From JACJYC01 sp964558465 (GTDB taxonomy: Bacteria; Bacteroidota; Bacteroidia; Chitinophagales; Saprospiraceae): 53,299 nt of DNA. Location of the stretch: contig CAZLEF010000046.1 in NCBI GenBank assembly GCA_964558465.1, positions 1 to 53,299 of the forward strand. The letters run 5' to 3'. The notes beneath the pieces are model-generated. The model did not search any database and was not told the origin of the DNA. It saw only the letters and a list, made by a program, of their open reading frames with translations. This document shows, piece by piece, positions 16,823-24,792 of this stretch (positions within the stretch are counted from its first letter, which is position 1; each line of letters begins with the position of its first letter). The position numbers were made by a program, and so were the translations under genes.

Positions 16823-17621
16823 AGCCCCCCAAACGGCCACCGACTCCTCAGCTGCGAAATCATTGGCTTTTGTAGAACCCTGCACCATTGAGAACAATGC
16901 TTTTCAGGGCGGAGAAGAGATCACCTATAAACTGTACTACAACTGGAACTTTGTATGGCTTTCTGCCGGCGAAGTTACCTTCAGGGTCCATGACCTGGGC
17001 AATCAATATCACCTTTCTGCCCATGGCCGCACCTATAAATCGTATGAATGGTTCTATAAAGTCCGGGATTATTATGACACTTACGTCGATAAAAAGACCT
17101 TGCTGCCGACGGTTTCCATCCGCGATATTCATGAGGGAAATTACCGGTTGTACGACAAGGTAGCTTTTGACCGGAACCGGGGAGTAGCCACTGCCCAGCG
17201 CGGCAAAACAAAAGAAGAAGCAACGCCCAAGGAATATAGCGTCGAGTCCTGTGTACACGATGTAATTTCTATTATTTATTATACCCGGAACATCGACTTT
17301 AACCATATGAAAAAGGGCGACCAGTTTCCTGTAAAAATCCACCTCGACAATGAGACCTACCCCCTGAAGGTCAAATACCTGGGTTTGGAGGAGAAGAAAC
17401 GGGTCAAGGGGCAGGGCAAGTTCACTACCCACGTATTTAGTCCGCAGGTGATCGCCGGCAATGTTTTTAAAGAGGACAGCCAGATGAAAGTATGGGTCAC
17501 GAATGATGAAAACAAGGTACCCCTCATGATCGAATCCCCTGTTTCAGTGGGTTCCGTCAAGGCCGTTTTAAAGCGGTACAAAGGGTTGAAATATCCTTTT
17601 AACGGCGAAGTCCATGAATAA
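16758..17621 (+). CDS. DUF3108 domain-containing exported protein
   Basis: A 287-residue protein with a signal peptide (MKALVAMSALPLLMAF following a short lead). Its domain resembles DUF3108: EEITYKLYYNWNFVWLSAGEVTFRV near the start, a central VHDVISIIYYTRNIDF, and a C-terminal LMIESPVSVGSVKAVLKRYKG. DUF3108 proteins are periplasmic or outer-membrane-associated beta-rich proteins of unknown role. Start codons at 16758 and 16773 are both possible; both overlap the upstream membrane-protein gene (by 65 or 50 bp). The stop is 5 bp from that of the convergent oxidoreductase gene. Confidence 0.87.
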   Translation: MKNYPMKALVAMSALPLLMAFKAPQTATDSSAAKSLAFVEPCTIENNAFQGGEEITYKLYYNWNFVWLSAGEVTFRVHDLGNQYHLSAHGRTYKSYEWFYKVRDYYDTYVDKKTLLPTVSIRDIHEGNYRLYDKVAFDRNRGVATAQRGKTKEEATPKEYSVESCVHDVISIIYYTRNIDFNHMKKGDQFPVKIHLDNETYPLKVKYLGLEEKKRVKGQGKFTTHVFSPQVIAGNVFKEDSQMKVWVTNDENKVPLMIESPVSVGSVKAVLKRYKGLKYPFNGEVHE

Positions 17622-17626
17622 TGCCT

Positions 17627-18958
17627 TCAGACTTTAGGCAATGAATACCCGTTGTGGTATTCAGCCTCCAGGTATTGTTTATTGACCTTCTTATCTGTAA
17701 AGCGGCTGTTGGCAGCATCCCAATTGAGTTTTTTGCCGCTGCGATAGGCTATATTGCCCATCTGACAAACCCTGGCAACATTGGCGCCAACCGCCAGGGG
17801 GCAATTTAATTCCGACGTTTTTCGGGACCTTACCACCGAAATAAAGTTTTCCCAATGGCGTAAAACCGGATCGGGAGTCGCTTTTTGCCATTCTTTCATC
17901 ACCTTTTTCTCAGCCCCTTTTTCCTCTATGACTTCCCACCCCTGGCGGTTCAGGACAAGTGTGCCGTTGTTGCCGACAAAGGAAACACCCTGTGTTTTCT
18001 GGTGCGGCCCGTTGTCGATGGCCAGTGCATGTTCCCAGATCATAATAAACCCGTCGAACTCGTAAACGGCTGTTTGAGAGTCGGGCGTTTCATGACTGAG
18101 GTCCGGATAAGCAAATTTACCCCCCAGCGAAACGATCGATTTTGGCAAGCCTGCTTTCATGCCGAACAGCGCATAATCCACCATGTGAACGCCCCAATCG
18201 GTCATAAGGCCGCCGGCATAGTCCCAGAACCATCTGAAATTGAAATGAAACCTGCTTTCATTAAAGGGCTTTTTCGGCGCGGGGCCAAGCCACATATCGT
18301 AATCAACCCCGGCAGGCGGGGCAGAATTGGGAACAACGGGGGCGGGTTTCATCCAACCCTGGTATGCCCAGGCCTTCACGGTGCGGATATTGCCGAGCTG
18401 GCCGCTGTGCACAAAGTCGATGGCGTCTCTGAAGTGTTGCTGGCTGCGCTGCCACTGGCCAACCTGCACTACCCGGTTGTAACGCTTTTCAGCCGCCAGC
18501 ATATGGTCGATTTCCCCAATGGAATTTGCAATCGGTTTTTCGACGTATACATCTTTCCCGGCCTGGCAGGCATGGATCATCTGCAAAGCATGCCAATGGT
18601 CGGGGGTTCCGATAATGACCACATCGAGATCTTTTTTTTCCAGCATCTTGCGGTAATCCTTGAAGGTTTCCACCTTGCTGCTGTCGATATTCAATGCGGC
18701 CAGTTCGCCCATTCGCTGGTCCAGTACGCTCTGGTCAATATCGCATAAGGCTGTCAGGGTTACGCCGGGTACCTGTATGGCATTTCGGAGGTTGGCCCAA
18801 CCCATGCCTTTGATCCCGATGGCGCCGAGGTTGATCCGGTCGCTCGGCGGGATTCCGCTTTTTAAAATTTCAAAGGAATTTACTCCGATTGCGGGCAGCA
18901 GGACCACGCCTGCGGCAGCTTTGGATGCCTGCCCGATGAATTTTCTTCTGCTGGCCAT
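17627..18958 (-). CDS. Tat-exported Gfo/Idh/MocA-family oxidoreductase
   Basis: The N-terminus has a twin-arginine signal (SRRKFIGQASKAAAGVVLLPA), so the 443-residue enzyme is probably exported folded with its cofactor. The Rossmann part includes INLGAIGIKGMGWANL and the family hallmark VIIGTPDHWHALQMIHACQ followed by VYVEKPIANS, which holds the catalytic Lys-Pro. The C-terminal part (WFWDYAGGLMTDWGVHMVDYALFGM) has the conserved substrate-site DWGVHMVD. These enzymes oxidise or reduce sugars or inositols with NAD(P) and, in exported forms, often a tightly bound cofactor. The substrate is not predictable. It lies 24 bp after glgB and is probably co-transcribed with it. Confidence 0.93.
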   Translation of the reverse strand: MASRRKFIGQASKAAAGVVLLPAIGVNSFEILKSGIPPSDRINLGAIGIKGMGWANLRNAIQVPGVTLTALCDIDQSVLDQRMGELAALNIDSSKVETFKDYRKMLEKKDLDVVIIGTPDHWHALQMIHACQAGKDVYVEKPIANSIGEIDHMLAAEKRYNRVVQVGQWQRSQQHFRDAIDFVHSGQLGNIRTVKAWAYQGWMKPAPVVPNSAPPAGVDYDMWLGPAPKKPFNESRFHFNFRWFWDYAGGLMTDWGVHMVDYALFGMKAGLPKSIVSLGGKFAYPDLSHETPDSQTAVYEFDGFIMIWEHALAIDNGPHQKTQGVSFVGNNGTLVLNRQGWEVIEEKGAEKKVMKEWQKATPDPVLRHWENFISVVRSRKTSELNCPLAVGANVARVCQMGNIAYRSGKKLNWDAANSRFTDKKVNKQYLEAEYHNGYSLPKV

Positions 18959-18982
18959 ATCAAACCGTTTTTTCAGTACAGA

Positions 18983-20929
18983 CTAACTTTCTTTCTTTTT
19001 TTTGGAGGCTTTTCCCGACCGGCTGTTCACCCTTTCAAAAACAATTACCGAGAGCGGAGGGATCTTGACACTGATGCAATTCGGCCGGCCGTGACAGGTC
19101 TCCTGAATGGACTTGACAGAACCGTTGAAAACCAGGCCAGAACCACCAAAATCCTTGGAGTCACTGTTTAAAACTTCCTGGTAGGCGCCGCTGAAGGGAA
19201 TACCGATTTTATAATTTTCGCGGACAACCGGTGTGAAGTTGCACACCACAACAACCGGATGTTCCGGGTCTTTCCCTTTGCGGATATACGAAATTACACT
19301 GTTGGTATTATCCATATGGTCGATCCATTCGAACCCTTCGGCTACAAACTGTTTTTGGCTAAGCGCAGGCTGGTTGCAATAGTAGTGATTCAGGGTTTTT
19401 ACCCAATCTTTTACACCCTTATGGAAGTCGTACTTCAACAAACCCCATTCCAGCCCCTTTTCAATGTTCCATTCACTGGTTTGACCAAACTCCCCACCCA
19501 TAAACAGCAATTTGGTCCCCGGGTGGGTGAACATATATCCGAACATCAACCTCAGATTGGCAAAACGCTGCCATTCATCGCCCGGCATGCGCTGCATCAG
19601 AGAACCTTTTCCGTGTACAACTTCGTCGTGGGATAACGGCAACATAAAATTCTCCGAAAATCCGTAAACCAGGCTGAATGTGATCTCGTTGTGGTGGTAT
19701 TTGCGATGTATCGGATCTTGTTTGAAATAATTCAGGGTATCGTGCATCCAGCCCATCATCCATTTCATGCCAAATCCCAATCCTCCTGTATAAGTAGGGC
19801 GCGATACGCCGCTCCATGCCGTTGACTCCTCAGCGATCGTAATCGCATCCGGGTACTCTCTGTAAACCATTTCATTAAACTCCCGCAGAAAAGAGATCGC
19901 TTCCAGGTTCTCATTGCCGCCGTAGCGGTTGGGCACCCACTCACCTTCCTTTCGGGAGTAATCGAGGTAAAGCATAGAGGCCACAGCGTCTACCCGCAGT
20001 CCGTCGGCGTGATAGGCATCCAGCCAGAACAGGGCGTTGGAGATGAGAAATGAACGAACTTCGTTGCGGCTGTAATTGAAAATGCAGCTTTTCCAGTCCG
20101 GGTGGAACCCTTGCCGCGGATCGGCGTGATCGTACAAATGGGTTCCGTCAAAATCAGCCAGGCCGTGCGCATCATTCGGAAAATGGGAGGGCACCCAGTC
20201 CAGCAATATACCGATCCCCGCCTGGTGCAACCGGTCTACCAGGTACATAAAATCTTCGGGCAAACCAAACCGGCTGGACGGTGCAAAATACCCGGTCACC
20301 TGATAACCCCAGGAAGGGAAATAGGGATGTTCCATGACGGGCATGAATTCGACATGGGTGAAGCCCATTTCCGAAACATAAGCGGTCAGTTCATCGGCTA
20401 TCTCCCTGTAGTTCAAGGATTCGGCGCCGCCCGCTTTCTTTTTCCAGGTGCCCACATGCACTTCGTAAACGGAGTATGGTTTATCCAGCCCGGCTTTCTC
20501 TTTGCGACTGCTCAGCCATTCCTGGTCCTTCCAATGGTAGTCGAATTCCCATACAATGGAAGCCGTATTGGGCGGTATTTCCCAAAACAAAGCGAAGGGA
20601 TCGCCTTTGCTCAGCCTCCGGCCATCCTGCGAAAGGATCGCGTATTTATACAATTCTCCTTTGCCGATCCCGGGAATAAACCCCTCCCAGATGCCCGATT
20701 CGTCCCACCGGGGCATCAGGTGATGGCTGTTGCGGTTCCAACCGTTAAAATTCCCAACTACAGAAACCGATTTGGCGCTCGGCGCCCATACCGCAAATTG
20801 AACGCCCCACTTGCCGTCCACCTGAACAATATGACTCCCGAGTTTTTCGTAGGCTCTGAAATACTTGCCTGAACGGAAAAGGCCGATATCAAAGTCAGTT
20901 AACAGACTGTGGCTGAGAACATTTGACAT
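18983..20929 (-). CDS. glgB: 1,4-alpha-glucan branching enzyme (GH13)
   Basis: At 648 residues this matches GlgB in length. An N-terminal CBM48 (about 45-135, FAVWAPSAKSVSVVGNFNGWN) precedes the GH13 barrel. Barrel motifs are DWVPSHF (about 243-249), ADGLRVDAVASMLY with the nucleophile Asp (about 306-319), TIAEES with the acid/base Glu (about 363-368) and LPLSHDEVVHGKGS with the third Asp (about 429-442). The enzyme introduces alpha-1,6 branches into glycogen. The tail is basic (SRSGKASKKKKES). It heads a two-gene unit with the downstream oxidoreductase; no other glycogen gene is nearby. Confidence 0.97.
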   Translation of the reverse strand: MSNVLSHSLLTDFDIGLFRSGKYFRAYEKLGSHIVQVDGKWGVQFAVWAPSAKSVSVVGNFNGWNRNSHHLMPRWDESGIWEGFIPGIGKGELYKYAILSQDGRRLSKGDPFALFWEIPPNTASIVWEFDYHWKDQEWLSSRKEKAGLDKPYSVYEVHVGTWKKKAGGAESLNYREIADELTAYVSEMGFTHVEFMPVMEHPYFPSWGYQVTGYFAPSSRFGLPEDFMYLVDRLHQAGIGILLDWVPSHFPNDAHGLADFDGTHLYDHADPRQGFHPDWKSCIFNYSRNEVRSFLISNALFWLDAYHADGLRVDAVASMLYLDYSRKEGEWVPNRYGGNENLEAISFLREFNEMVYREYPDAITIAEESTAWSGVSRPTYTGGLGFGMKWMMGWMHDTLNYFKQDPIHRKYHHNEITFSLVYGFSENFMLPLSHDEVVHGKGSLMQRMPGDEWQRFANLRLMFGYMFTHPGTKLLFMGGEFGQTSEWNIEKGLEWGLLKYDFHKGVKDWVKTLNHYYCNQPALSQKQFVAEGFEWIDHMDNTNSVISYIRKGKDPEHPVVVVCNFTPVVRENYKIGIPFSGAYQEVLNSDSKDFGGSGLVFNGSVKSIQETCHGRPNCISVKIPPLSVIVFERVNSRSGKASKKKKES

Positions 20930-21056
20930 ATTTTAGTCGCTTTTAGATTAAAGGCGCTACCAATGTAAGGATTTATCTGAAAAAGAACGAAGGATTTGCA
21001 GAAGGAATCATTTAAAATTGGCCGGCAAGGCCTAAACAAATCTGTAAAAGGCGGCA

Positions 21057-23675
21057 TCAGTCCAGTTTACCCGCAACAACGCAGGCTTCTTTCCAGCGCG
21101 TCACTTCTCCTTCCGGCGTGTGCATTTCTACCCAAACGACATAAATACCTATCCGCGCCCGGCTGCCTTCCAGGGTGTATCCATCCCATTTGAACTGGCC
21201 GCTTTCTGCCAGCAATTCATTGTTGGCCAGCCGCCAGACGAGCCTGCCCAATGCATCAAATATCTGAATGTTGGCCAGGTATCCGGGTTTTTCCAGTTCG
21301 TATTCAAGCAATAAAAAATCTTCAAACCCGTCTTCATCCGGAGAAAAACGGGGGTTGGTGATCCTGATCTGCGATTGCCCCTGGCCGGTGGGGAAAAACT
21401 GAGAGTTGACGCCTGTCGGGGTGGCGAATCCGCGGGTTCCCGCAGCCGAATGCCAGTTGGATGGACCTTGAACGGGCGAATCCGGGTTGATCCTTTCCAA
21501 TGAAACGCCTCTTTTTTCATCCAGCAGGGGGGAGTGAAAATCTTCATCGTAGTCAAAAGAATCTATCGTAACAAATGCCGGGGAAATCAGGGTTACATTT
21601 CCGATATCGCCGCCAAGCGTCGGAAGGTCATTGGCGATCAAGGCTTCAGGCCGGGGCGTCTCGTACCGCGCCAGGATGTCTTGCGGATTGGGGGTAATGA
21701 CCGCCAATTCTCCCGGAAAGACCAGAAAATCACGGTCCACCGTTTTCAGGCGGTTACTCCCGGCAATAAAACTGTTGGCGATCTGGAGACCGCGAAGGTT
21801 CAGGGTTTTGTCCGACCGGTTATAAATTTCCACAAAATCAACCCCGCCGACCTCCGGATTGAACAAAACTTCGTTGATGGCAAAGTCGCCAGCTTCTATG
21901 GGCTCCGACAAACCTAACCGGACCTCTGCGGCGGCGCCGGATGGGTTGCCCAGACAGTCGGCAATGGTTGGGCTCAATCCCAAGTGATAAACCTGCCCGG
22001 GTTGAAAAGCCGCGGAAAAAATGAGCCGCAAGGTCCGGTTATCGTCGCCTTCCAGAAAAGCGTCGGCTACGGTAAGGCCGCCGTCCACGGTGAACTGGCC
22101 GGGGTCCTCGGCAGTGGCCGGATCCAAGGCTTCGTCAAAGACCAGAAGGGCTTCGGCGTTGTTATCCGGAAATGCCGCCAACAAACGCGGGCCATCGGTT
22201 TCCAGCGCGGTACCGAGCAGCGAATTGGCCTGCCCCGGGGTACCGCCTTTCGGGTTGTTGCTTGCCCGCCAATTCCCCCTGCAGGCGTAGGGGCCTTCCA
22301 ATCTGATCAATTCAAGGGTCCAGCCGCCTTCTGCTTTGTCGTTGTCGGCGTACCAATCCAGCGAATAAGCCGTCTGCCAGAGCAAATCCCCTGAAATGCC
22401 GGACAATACGATTTCACTCCCGTCATTGGTCAATTGGGGGAAACTGGGCATTGCCACGACAGCGCCTGACCCGGCAAATTCACCGGCCGCTGAATCATCG
22501 CACAGGATGAGGTATTCGCCCGGCAGGATCAGGCCTTCAGGAAGTGGCCTGGGAGCGCCGCCGCCCGCGGCTACCTGGATCTCCGACAATTGAATGACTT
22601 TATCCGAACGATTGTGCAATTCCAGAAATTCCGCTCCCGGAAGCCCGATCCTGGGTGAAGGATCGGCCATGATCTCGCTGATCACGAGGTCGCCCGGTTG
22701 GGGCGTCTCTATCTGAAGGTAGGTAAAATCAAGCGATTGTTCGTCCGCAATATTACCGGAGGGGTCGGAAATTCCGTTGACCGTCAGACGATATCCCTGA
22801 AGGTTGACCAGCGGGTTGGACAGGGTAAGGGCCACCAGAGATGGGTCCGCGCTCTCAGGAATTGCAGCAGCCGGCACGCCGATCCCGTTGTTGATGGAAT
22901 AACGGGCTGTCTGAGCGGCGATCGCACTATCTACCGGTTCATTGAACCGGACCAGCAGTTGGTTGGAGCCTGCGGTGGAAACCTCCGATAATACCGGGGC
23001 TACCTGATCGGTATAAAGCGGATGAATGAACACATCATCGAAAAAAAACGCCTGGGCCCGGGTGCTGGTGTACCGGCAGTAAACCCCAAAAAAATTACCG
23101 GTTGGATAGGTTGCATCCTGAGCGGCGCCTTCGGCCTGGTAAGCTGTTCCGCCGGTATAATCCGCAAACAATCTCCATTCTCCGGACACGGACCGGGTGA
23201 TGCGAACCCGTGCGACAGCGGGGTCTCCTCCAATACCCCCGGCAGTACCGCCCAACAACAGTACAGAAGTTGATCCGTCCTGCCTGTAGAGTTCAAGCGC
23301 GTCCGCATCGCCGGAAACACCGCCTGCTTTAAGGTAATACCCGTTGAGGTTTCCCGCAAGGTCTGCGGAGGAAGCCGCGAGGTAGATTCTTGCAAAATTG
23401 GTGGCGGAAGGAGCAAATTCCATCCTGATCAAAAACTCCCAGGTCGTATTCTGGTCCAGGGAGGTTGGCGCTGGCAGGTATAAAAAGGTTGTGTTGTTGG
23501 CCTCCGGGGCAGGATTGTTTAACTGCAACTCCCCGGCTGTTACCGTAAAAAGGGCTGAATTGCCGGCCCACGCCGGATTGGCGGAGAAGTCGCCGTCTGA
23601 AAAATCATCCGTCAGTTGGGCGGTCGCTAACAACGGGCAGGCAATGGCAATTAGAAATAGGCTTATGCGTTTCAT
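21057..23675 (-). CDS. Secreted lamin-tail-domain protein with gliding/T9SS-type C-terminus
   Basis: The ATG at 23675 gives a typical signal peptide (KRISLFLIAIACPLLATAQ) and 872 residues; the frame is open upstream but unlike protein. Order of modules: an N-terminal concanavalin/laminin-G-like beta domain, an Ig-like segment, a lamin-tail domain beginning GDLVISEIMADPSPRIGLPG, a second Ig-like segment, a second lamin-tail domain beginning GDFAINEVLFNPEVGGVDF, then a C-terminal FlgD-like/gliding-associated domain (NPRFSPDEDGFEDFLLLEYEL). This build is common in T9SS-exported surface proteins of Bacteroidota, but the exact role is unknown. A TATCTTTG promoter element ends only 5 nt before the start codon, suggesting a leaderless transcript. 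Confidence 0.88.
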   Translation of the reverse strand: MKRISLFLIAIACPLLATAQLTDDFSDGDFSANPAWAGNSALFTVTAGELQLNNPAPEANNTTFLYLPAPTSLDQNTTWEFLIRMEFAPSATNFARIYLAASSADLAGNLNGYYLKAGGVSGDADALELYRQDGSTSVLLLGGTAGGIGGDPAVARVRITRSVSGEWRLFADYTGGTAYQAEGAAQDATYPTGNFFGVYCRYTSTRAQAFFFDDVFIHPLYTDQVAPVLSEVSTAGSNQLLVRFNEPVDSAIAAQTARYSINNGIGVPAAAIPESADPSLVALTLSNPLVNLQGYRLTVNGISDPSGNIADEQSLDFTYLQIETPQPGDLVISEIMADPSPRIGLPGAEFLELHNRSDKVIQLSEIQVAAGGGAPRPLPEGLILPGEYLILCDDSAAGEFAGSGAVVAMPSFPQLTNDGSEIVLSGISGDLLWQTAYSLDWYADNDKAEGGWTLELIRLEGPYACRGNWRASNNPKGGTPGQANSLLGTALETDGPRLLAAFPDNNAEALLVFDEALDPATAEDPGQFTVDGGLTVADAFLEGDDNRTLRLIFSAAFQPGQVYHLGLSPTIADCLGNPSGAAAEVRLGLSEPIEAGDFAINEVLFNPEVGGVDFVEIYNRSDKTLNLRGLQIANSFIAGSNRLKTVDRDFLVFPGELAVITPNPQDILARYETPRPEALIANDLPTLGGDIGNVTLISPAFVTIDSFDYDEDFHSPLLDEKRGVSLERINPDSPVQGPSNWHSAAGTRGFATPTGVNSQFFPTGQGQSQIRITNPRFSPDEDGFEDFLLLEYELEKPGYLANIQIFDALGRLVWRLANNELLAESGQFKWDGYTLEGSRARIGIYVVWVEMHTPEGEVTRWKEACVVAGKLD

Positions 23676-23680
23676 CCTGC

Positions 23681-23688
23681 CAAAGATA
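23681..23688 (-). promoter_or_regulatory. -7 element of the lamin-tail gene
   Basis: TATCTTTG on the minus strand matches TAnnTTTG. Only five bases separate it from the ATG at 23675, so transcription would start at or next to the start codon. A TTTG lies 22 bp upstream, three more than the usual 19. Confidence 0.5.
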
Positions 23689-23789
23689 GGGAAACAGGGC
23701 TGTTTTTGGACAAAAGTGTAAAGGCAAGCGGCTTTTTGAATCTTGTGATGAATATAATATAGCGACTTCATAAATTGTCATTATAATAT

Positions 23790-23820
23790 TTTGCAATCGG
23801 AGATGCGCGACATATATTTG
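23790..23820 (+). promoter_or_regulatory. Bacteroidota-type promoter for the M57 peptidase gene
   Basis: TTTG (23790-23793), exactly 19 bp, then TATATTTG (23813-23820): a full match to the TTTG-N19-TAnnTTTG consensus of the primary sigma factor of Bacteroidota. Initiation near 23825 gives a leader of about 40 nt to the ATG at 23866. Confidence 0.75.
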
Positions 23821-23865
23821 CAAATGTAATAGTTCATTTTTTAAAATCACGCTTAACAAATTAAC

Positions 23866-24684
23866 ATGAAAAAACTCTTTTTACTTCTCTCGCCTGTATT
23901 GGCAATGGCCATGATCCTGATTTCCTGCCAGAAAGAAAGCGCGAATGTTGCGGAGCCCATCCCGTCTGAAGTCGTGGAAAAGCTCATCGATATGGGCTTT
24001 AACCCTGATGGTATTGAAAGGGTGGAGGAAGGCTACCGGATCGAACGGGATATCATCATCACCGACGAACTGCTGGCAAGCGTACCTGACGACCACCGCG
24101 TTCCCACCATGGAACAGTACCGCACCACCAATCTGGTGAACGCAGGCAGCGGCCGGTTGATCAAAATTTATGTTCCTACCGCCAACTACAGTTCCGGCAT
24201 GATCGCTGGTTTTGACCTGGCCATTGCCCGGTATAACGCCGAAAACCTGTTGCTTACCTTTCAGCGTGTTACTTCCTCTTCAGGAGCAGATATCACGGTC
24301 AGCAGGCTTTCCAGGCGCGATGAAAACAATGGCGTACTCGGTTCTGCCGGCTTTCCTACCAACACCGGCAACCCCTACAATAAAATTAAAATGAGCGGGA
24401 TCCTTGAATCCGCTTATGGCTTGAGTACGGGCGGCATCGCCACTATTTTTGGCCATGAACTTGGCCATTGCATCGGCTTCCGGCATACGGATTATTTTGA
24501 CCGCAGCATAAGCTGCGGCGGCAGCCCCGCCAATGAAGGATCTGCCGGCGTTGGGGCCATACATATCCCGGGCACACCTACGGGTGCAACCTTATCCGCC
24601 AAATCCTGGATGTTATCCTGTACGGATGGCGGCGACCGGCCGTTCAACAACGACGATCAAACTGCTTTGGATTATCTGTACTAA
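23866..24684 (+). CDS. M57-type (HEIGH-like) zinc metallopeptidase, lipoprotein
   Basis: A 272-residue lipoprotein: the signal peptide ends in the lipobox LISC, with Cys21 as the acylation site. The catalytic zinc motif HELGHCIGFRH (His197, Glu198, His201, His207) is the extended HExxHxxGxxH form and is followed by TDY. With the preceding STGGIATIFG segment this fits the dual-action HEIGH metallopeptidase family (Peptidase_M57). A protease anchored to the outer membrane or exported to the surface is expected. It has its own consensus promoter and a terminator directly downstream, so it is monocistronic. Confidence 0.92.
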   Translation: MKKLFLLLSPVLAMAMILISCQKESANVAEPIPSEVVEKLIDMGFNPDGIERVEEGYRIERDIIITDELLASVPDDHRVPTMEQYRTTNLVNAGSGRLIKIYVPTANYSSGMIAGFDLAIARYNAENLLLTFQRVTSSSGADITVSRLSRRDENNGVLGSAGFPTNTGNPYNKIKMSGILESAYGLSTGGIATIFGHELGHCIGFRHTDYFDRSISCGGSPANEGSAGVGAIHIPGTPTGATLSAKSWMLSCTDGGDRPFNNDDQTALDYLY

Positions 24685-24712
24685 GATTACAAGGTTGAAT
24701 GACTGTTTGATC

Positions 24713-24746
24713 AAAAACCCCGGGAGGCTATCTTCCCGGGGTTTTT
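24713..24746. terminator. Bidirectional terminator
   Basis: AAAAACCCCGGGA and TCCCGGGGTTTTT pair into a GC-rich stem with flanking A and T runs on either side, so it works in both directions. It separates the convergent M57 and S8 peptidase genes. Confidence 0.92.
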
Positions 24747-24792
24747 GATTTAGCGTTGTTTGAAGGTTTAGCCTGGCCGGGATCAGCCGGCG

